Shown: positions 57,543 to 64,000 of the stretch, piece by piece
Position numbering within the stretch: the first letter of the stretch is position 1
Layout: every line of letters begins with the position of its first letter
Program-made: the position numbers and the translations under genes
DNA from: Paracentrotus lividus
Taxonomy: Eukaryota > Echinodermata > Echinoidea > Camarodonta > Echinidae
Reading direction: 5' to 3'
Length of the DNA: 64,000 bases
NCBI GenBank assembly: GCA_940671915.1
Contig: CALNVZ010003433.1
Coordinates: forward strand, 15,986,705 to 16,050,704
The notes under the pieces: generated by a model
Told to the model about the DNA's origin: nothing
The model's input: the letters and a program-made list of their open reading frames with translations, nothing else
The model's database searches: none

Positions 57543-59776
57543 ATTTAAAAACAGCACACGTCATCTACATAATTAGAGCGCACACCTAAATTCGATCATA
57601 TCAGTGCTTTCTCGAGTTATAACTACACCTATTTCTCGACGTCCAGTTGCCAGTTGTCGAGCGATAAACTCGATGGGGACACACAGTGGTGAAACATTTT
57701 AATTATGTTAAGATCGACAAATTGGCCCCACAAATTTTTCACATTTTGGACTGCCCCTACTATCCTGGAACCATTACTGGGACGCTGAATCTTATTTTCT
57801 TTCTTATTATTATTTTTTTATTGTTTTTATGTTCATTCGAAACGAACCTAAAAAATGTAAATGATTCTTATACGAAATTCAAATGAGAAAAGGATTGTTA
57901 ATCGTATACTAGTTACAATTGTATTATTAATTTGGCACGTATGGTAATGTAGAGGGGAGTGAGAAAGAGAGAGAGAGAGACACACACACACACACACACA
58001 AACACACTCACGTTTCCTATTGCATTATTTATAGGGTATACCGATATGCCCAAAGCCTCTCGTCGGCGAAAAGGTGGCGGTTTGTTTTCACATTTTCCAA
58101 GAATTAAAATAGACCCACAGCGACTCAATACAAGATTGAAATCTTAGCTCGTGCTGAAAACAGAGCAGAGTGTTGGATGAATTTAAGATAAGAACATAGA
58201 AAAAAAGAAGAAGGAATAGAGGGAGGAAAGGACGAACGAAATTGTTGAAAGGAATTGTCGATTTGATAATAGAAATGTTGAATTGTGACAGTTCTGTTGC
58301 ATATTTATATATGCATTAATATTTGGACATGTTAAGGATCGAACAGCTTTTGGGGAATTTAATGGTTAACAAATTTGATTTTTATCATCAAAGTATCTCT
58401 GACTCAGTCTCGCCATTACGAAATTGTACTACATGTATGTTTTAGTAAAAATTTTCGGAGATAACCATATTTGCGTTTAATACCTGTTTGATAAACGCCC
58501 GAAACATCCTTCCAAGTCTTAACTTAGTTGGTGGTTGTACTTTGGTACGCGTGACATCAGTTAATATGTCAACGCAATTTACGTCAATCATTTATTAGTG
58601 TTAGACAAACCTCGTTCATCTGATACAAATCGCTTTATTAATTATAAACATGCTTTCCTTGTCCTTCCCATTATTTTGCTTCGTTTCGTCTGCATTTGCA
58701 TAAACGTAAGTACAAGAAGATAGTGACGAAGAAGGTGATGAAGAAGAAAGAAGAAGAAAGGTGACCTATTAACTTACTTTATTGTACAATGTACTATGCA
58801 TACTTTTAAACAAAGGTGAAACCCCACAGTTTGTCAGAGGCATGTCAAACATATCAACATATAATGTGAGCAAAATGATGTGGATTGTGGTATTCATTTA
58901 AAACCTCGTTTAGGTCAAAAGAAAAGAGGCATCCATACATTTGAATAAAATTGGTAAACAAGTATAATGCATGAAGTATGGTACTTGATGCGCATGCGCG
59001 TAGCAGTGCCCACAAACTCAATTATGTCTGCAACCCAGATTCTGGAATGGTTCATATAAATGAATATATTAGCCATGGCATTTCTCCAGGCAAACTGCAT
59101 GTATATTAGGCATAATGTATACAGCAAGGTGTTGATTGGGTACACTGTTGTTCATTCAGGTGATATGTGTGTATATGTTTGAACTATTAAACCGTCTATT
59201 TAAACCGGTACTCCGTGGAGAAGAGTTAAAAATGTAAGCAAGGTTCGTGATGGTCCATTATAGTTTGCAGCTGGGTCTGATGTTTGGAGACGTAGTTGCA
59301 TTATATAAATTTAGATTAAACAAATAGTTATTAATTACAAATGTGTTCTAATAATACGAAAAAACACGTGTTATCTTTACATGCTGTAGTCCTCTACGCA
59401 AAGCTATTAGCAATTATTGTTGATTCGGCCCCCCTGCCCCGCAAAATGAAATTCTTCTTCAATGCCGGAGGACAGGTTCCATTACCCTCTCATCTCCTCC
59501 AAGCTCCCTTCCCCTCTACAAATTGTACGGTTGAACCATCTGATATATCACCCAGGTCCTCCAGGAAAGCTGCTACATGTGCTAGGTCAGGTACTAACAT
59601 TGGGTATTGTAATTGTATCAAAGGCTACCTCCTTCACATTACTTTGTTTCTAGTGTAAAGGGAATATATTTTGTATGAATACTTGTAATTGGTTACTTCT
59701 TCTCAATCTATATTACGGGCAACTGGATGCCGAGTTATCATGTATCAAGTTTCTCTGTTCACGTTTTTGTTTTCAG
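57541..59776. other. Intergenic, no supported gene
   Basis: Short open frames at 58045-58147 (Arg/Lys-rich, MPKASRRRKGGG start) and 59400-59655 are noted, but neither has homology I recognise. Confidence 0.35.
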
Positions 59777-60039
59777 AAAAAGAATGACAAAACTGATATC
59801 CGTTTATACGTGTGTATTACATCTTCATCAATTTTTGGTAAATGTCAAGGATCTATCTTGTACCAGATCATGTTCTTTTGATATCTTAATTCTTGATTCT
59901 GTTCGAGAAAGGTGGTATGGAATGACGGCTAATAAATGGCCCTCTTATCTGCTGTTTAATATTAAAGCATATGGCATTTGGGAACCCTTTGTTGTGTTCG
60001 ACGAAAACTTTCAGCTGACCCATCCGCTATTCAAAGGGT
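59777..60039 (+). CDS. Possible orphan internal exon, unrecognised
   Basis: A 263-base open stretch lies between a good acceptor (TTTTTGTTTTCAG) and a consensus donor (GGGT|GTAAGT). It reads KRMTKLISVYTCVLHLHQF, then VRERWYGMTANKWPSYLLFN and WEPFVVFDENF. Openness over 88 codons in AT-rich DNA with both splice sites is suggestive, but I recognise no family and cannot connect it to other exons. Confidence 0.25.
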
Positions 60040-60995
60040 GTAAGTAGCTGACGAAGACAGAAGGGCGTTTTAAAAATATTTTGTTTTAAATACAAATTTA
60101 TTGCCTTTTAAGCTGTTAGCAAAAATTCATATAAAAATGCGAATTCCCAAAGGCTATTGTGCTCTGCGTTTTACAAGTGAGCCGCCAGTTTCGGATTATT
60201 TACCATAATTCTCTTTTCTGCAAAAGGTTTAACAAAGGGGTTTTCAGATTTTGTATTTTGTGGTCCTATAGGTTTTTAAAGTTATATCAATCCAATACCC
60301 TTAATCGAACACCACAATTTTAATTACCAGCTCAGTGTTAGATATTAACACTCGTGTTTCTACAGTGTAGGCCAACCAGGGACCAAGTGGCATATCTTCC
60401 TCGACTCTCCAAGGGTCAGTTATAAGCAGCGATATTGATACACTTTCAAACGCGTTTGCGACGTACACATTACGCAAAACAGACGTTTTCTTGTCCGCTC
60501 ATTAAATATATTCAGCGTGACCAGCTAACACGTGTTGCAGGCCGGTAAAAAAATCTTTACTTAGCAATCGGATCTCCCTACTCTAGCAGCATAGAGGCTT
60601 TCTCTAAAGGTCACTCTTTAATTTTGCTCTAGTGAGATGCGAAGGTTCATTTAATTACCTTTTGATATATCTTAGTCTGGAGAATGATGTTGTTATTCAA
60701 ACTCTCCCATGTGACATTTGTGATATAATTGCAAATGTTTGTTGTAGCTTATGTTTGCTATTGTGTCATCTGTAATTGGATAGCTGGTGTTATCTCACAA
60801 ATCCATCTTTAAAATGGAAATCTTTCACATCAATCTTACGCCTACTTAAATGCCACAAAAAGAAGCCACTTTCTACTTGTAAAAACGCACTCTCCTTTGG
60901 AATCAGTTATCCCAATTATAAAAAAGAGGCAATGTAAATCAGTTAGGCATTCAGGAATAAATCATTTATAGAGGCGATCGATTTTGAATGTAATT

Positions 60996-61692
60996 GCTAT
61001 CTATTTTTGGATTGCGCTGGATATTCAACTCGCTAGATATCTGTGCTATCTTACTAAGATCATATATTAGCCATTTATCACGTGACACATATACCTCGAA
61101 AACTCATCTCTTACCCTACCATCAAATTGGAACGTGGGATTGATAATGCAAAATAATAATTAAAAAAATAAAGTCTGAAACCTAAAAAGCTAAAACCATA
61201 GACATTCTTACAATTTATCAGATTGATAATCTAATGTGTATGGTCCAGTTTTGATACTTTTTATCAGGTAATACAATATTATCAGGTTATATTATTGTCG
61301 TCACAAAAAAAAGTACAGCACCTGCACCCAATCGCTTCTAATTTAGGTTTAAACGTTTCACAATCATGTATATATCTATTTTTGGATTGAGATGGATATA
61401 CAACTCGCTAAATAAGGTAATTTTTTGCTATGATCATACACTAGCAATGTATCACGTGACACATAAATTGCGCAAGTTGATCTCTTACCCTACTATCACC
61501 CACCACCTTGGAACGTGGGATTGATAATGCAATAGTTTACCAGTCTATATGCTGCACGTTTACAACGTAATAACGTAATCTAATGTATATGGTCCAGTTT
61601 TGCTACTTTTTATAATTTGTGATACAACTATCGTCACAAAAAGTACAGCACCAAATTGCACCCAATTTCAGTGTAAACGTTTCACAATCTAC
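60996..61692. repeat. Tandem duplication, two units of about 320-370 bases
   Basis: Unit 1 (60996-61366) and unit 2 (61372-61692) share CTATTTTTGGATTG, ATCACGTGACACATA, GGAACGTGGGATTGATAATG, ATGGTCCAGTTTTG-TACTTTT, AAAGTACAGCACC and AAACGTTTCACAATC in order. Confidence 0.8.
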
Positions 61693-62029
61693 TTAACTTT
61701 ACATCCACAGCATAAAGGTGGAGACTGAGAGGTACAAAGTTTTTCCAAAAGGCAGTTCGGGGTTTTGGGAAAACTGAGTTGGATTGACTTTCCTCTCTTA
61801 TGGTATCTGTCTCTTTTTCTCTATGTCTCTTACACCCTCTGCATTTTCTCTTTTTTCTCTCTTTTCTCCCCTCTCCCTTCCACTTGATGTTCTAATTCTA
61901 ATCTTTTTTTCATCTTTAACTCCCCTTGCCCTCATCTCGACCCCTTTGCAAATGTGTAATGTACATCTATCTACACCCTCTCTTGCTATCTCTCACACAC
62001 ACCCCACACCATCTCATCTTTACGCAAAC

Positions 62030-62150
62030 ATACATACACACACCCTCCCACACACACACACACACACACACACATCCACCCCAACACACACACGCAAACA
62101 CACGCACACCCGCACACAACCTCGCTCTCTCTATCTCACATACACTCACT
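62030..62150. repeat. (CA)n-rich microsatellite with CT tract
   Basis: CA repeats at 62035-62110 followed by CTCT repeats. His/Thr-rich frames here are artefacts. Confidence 0.85.
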
Positions 62151-62639
62151 ATCTCTCCCTCTCTCTTCGTCTCCTTTTTTCCTTAGTTATTAATTTGCAT
62201 TTTTAAAATATAGTTTTAATTATAATTCATCAAAAGAAACCCATTATTCCTCTTTACCTTATTGCAGACTTACATTTAAGTTTTTCATATCGAGGACTTT
62301 AATGCATTATTATCATATTAATGAACCCCTTTTATTATACAAAAGTGTCGTTAGGCAGACCAAGGCAGTACGCAAGGGAGATACTACCAGGTATGCCACA
62401 AATGACAAGTTTCGAAAACAGTTTACAGAAGATCTGATGAATGGATGGATCACCAAATATAGCGACCCCGTATAAGAAACCACCTGCCACGCGTCCAGAA
62501 TTCGCACTGCTTTTTGATTTTTTTAAATACAATTTTATATTTTGGTTTAAATGTCACGGATATCAATAATGACTTCTATGTGGATAGAATTGTATATAAC
62601 GCCAGCGGTGTTAAAATGGACATCATCTACATTAAATAA

Positions 62640-62705
62640 ACAAAAAAGAAAGAGACAGAGAGGATAGTGAAAGAGAGATAATAAAGAGAAGGAGAGAGTG
62701 AGAGA

Positions 62706-62743
<38 letters not shown>

Positions 62744-62800
62744 GAGACGAAGAAAGAGAGAAAGGGAGGAGAGGGGGAAGGAGAAAGAGGAGGGGAGACA
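62640..62800. repeat. (GA)n-rich purine tract
   Basis: Imperfect GA/GGA repeats with a perfect (GA)n core at about 62708-62740. Confidence 0.85.
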
Positions 62801-62894
62801 GTTTTCTTCGAGGTTAGCATTTGCGTTAGCAAGCAAATTTAATTATTTTTTAAATCCCTATCCATCTTCTCAATCATTGTTGTATCTGTATATA

Positions 62895-63318
62895 CAGTCT
62901 GTGTAAAAAAAATGGTACAGTCGGAAAAAAAAAATTTAGGTGTGAAATATTTTCAAATAATGTGTGTATGTGGTACCAAAATAAAGCCAAATAATTTTCC
63001 TTGCTGATGCGCTTTGTTTTGTATAATTTGCCTCCGTAAAACAAAAGTTATGCTAAATTTTGTGCGACGAGGAACAAATCGAAATTGAGCACTTCATGGC
63101 CATTATGCGAAACCTTGTTGTTGTTGTTGTTTTTAAATTTTACGGCGCTTTCATTCAATATATGAATATTTACGCCTTTACACAAAGGCATGGGACGGCG
63201 TGCAGGTGAGAGCCTGATCTTCCTGCTTTTTGAAAACATCAAACAATAGCAGGCTGTGATTAATCTTCATACTATAAAAAATGTTTTCCACTTGTACCAT
63301 TTTATTTGACACAGACTG
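62895..63318. mobile_element. MITE, CAGTCTGTGTC family, copy 3
   Basis: Ends CAGTCTGTGTAAAA / TTTGACACAGACTG with TA flanks. The interior has TGTGCGACGAGGAACAAATC and GGCATGGGACGGCGTG, matching copy 1 in the reverse orientation. Confidence 0.8.
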
Positions 63319-64000
63319 TATATACATGAATTTTCATTTTGATTGAGTGTTTATTCCACACTTCTACTCTCCATTGTTGCCTATATCTACTTTCTCTCCT
63401 ACATTTCCCTTGCCAATATTTCAATATGCAACAAATGCTCAACAATGCTCTAATTTCATAAGAGCGAAAAATTAATGATAATACTGACGTATGAATCAAA
63501 ATCATCAAGCCCACATGACTATTGTAATTCTAAGCGCAGACGATTCAAAAGAGAAACAATTATGGCCCAATTCTCCGGGCAGTCTGTGTCAACTCTGCAA
63601 AAACGAGGTTTTTATCAAATTCCCGGGTATTACATATCATTTATAGACAGACAAGCGATACAATTGAATTGAAAAATTCTAAAGGTGCCCTCACACTACA
63701 GCGTGTTGAGCTAACGTTTGACCAGCGTTCTTGGGTTAATTTTTGATGATTCTTGTTTGTATCTTGTTCTCGCTCGAAGGAAACGCGTTGACACCTTCTC
63801 AAACTCGTAACCATACCGCAATTAATCTCCGTGGTGTAGAAACCTATCTCGTAGAAAGCGGCTCAACAAATGCTCAGAACGTAGAGATAACATTCTATCA
63901 ATTGAGTCATCTACTTACACGGCTTACACAGTTGTTTTGCGTGTTTCTGTGATAAAGAAGTCGCCAACCGGTTACCAATTCGGCACTCCGTCATAACGAC
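63319..64000. other. Right edge, no supported gene
   Basis: Open stretches at 63475-63672 and 63743-63952 look protein-like in parts (for example GFYQIPGYYISFIDRQ), but there is no recognised family and the window ends. Confidence 0.3.

Noticed and set aside
58045-58147. Arg/Lys-rich last exon starting MPKASRRRKGGG
   Set aside because: An acceptor-like TTTATAG precedes it, but it is only 34 codons and no upstream exon could be linked.
59400-59655. EGF-like exon (CARSGTNIGYCNCIKGY)
   Set aside because: Too few cysteines in register, no clear splice sites, and other frames of the same stretch are equally open.
62335-62532. Minus-strand 65-residue frame with Gly-rich hydrophobic stretch
   Set aside because: Looks partly protein-like, but there is no recognised family, no start context and no supporting neighbour.
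1-64000. CRISPR array, operon or bacterial features
   Set aside because: Spliced genes, SINEs and MITEs show eukaryotic nuclear DNA; the tandem repeats seen are minisatellites without spacer structure.

Overview
The window looks like AT-rich, repeat-dense nuclear DNA of a marine invertebrate deuterostome, most probably an echinoderm. The evidence is split genes with GT-AG introns, a CYP2-type P450, tRNA-derived SINEs, a CR1/L2-type LINE tail, and very many foldback and miniature inverted-repeat elements, including one built like the sea urchin TU foldback elements. The species assignment is an inference from style. One assembly gap (38881-39651) is present. No retrovirus-like, LTR or Polinton element was recognised.

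Layout. (1) 1-5.8 kb: the 3' half of a cytochrome P450 (three + strand exons carrying the I-helix, ExxR, PERF-like and heme-loop motifs), with two DNA-transposon-type elements in one intron and a decayed tandem copy of the last exon's 3' part just after the stop. (2) 5.8-20.8 kb: no gene recognised; MITEs, foldback palindromes (one of 2.8 kb with another palindrome nested inside), a tRNA-derived SINE and microsatellites. (3) 20.8-54.3 kb: a head-to-tail array of three paralogous genes (A, B, C), each encoding a secreted protein of about 220-230 residues. Each has a signal peptide, six conserved cysteines and a C-terminal half resembling the farnesoic acid O-methyltransferase-type domain (Methyltransf_FA). 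All three share the same exon layout and intron phases. A conserved upstream block, clear for B and C and weak for A, probably marks the promoter and a leader exon. Introns and spacers are filled with transposable elements: a TU-like foldback in B's leader intron, a tandem pair of a 1.7 kb element around the gap in B's last intron, and a 1.8 kb CCGAC-rich element in C's first long intron. Between B and C lie two copies of an unusual element made of arrays of short perfect palindromes. (4) 54.3-64 kb: no confidently recognised gene; one possible orphan exon near 60 kb, a tandem duplication near 61 kb, microsatellites and one more MITE copy.

The three array genes are the most interesting genic content. 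Exons 2 and 4 are well conserved between paralogues, while exon 3, which carries the middle of the domain, varies in sequence and length, and gene C keeps a decayed extra copy of exon 3. That pattern suggests a diversifying family of small secreted proteins. Their function is unknown; the domain name does not imply methyltransferase activity.
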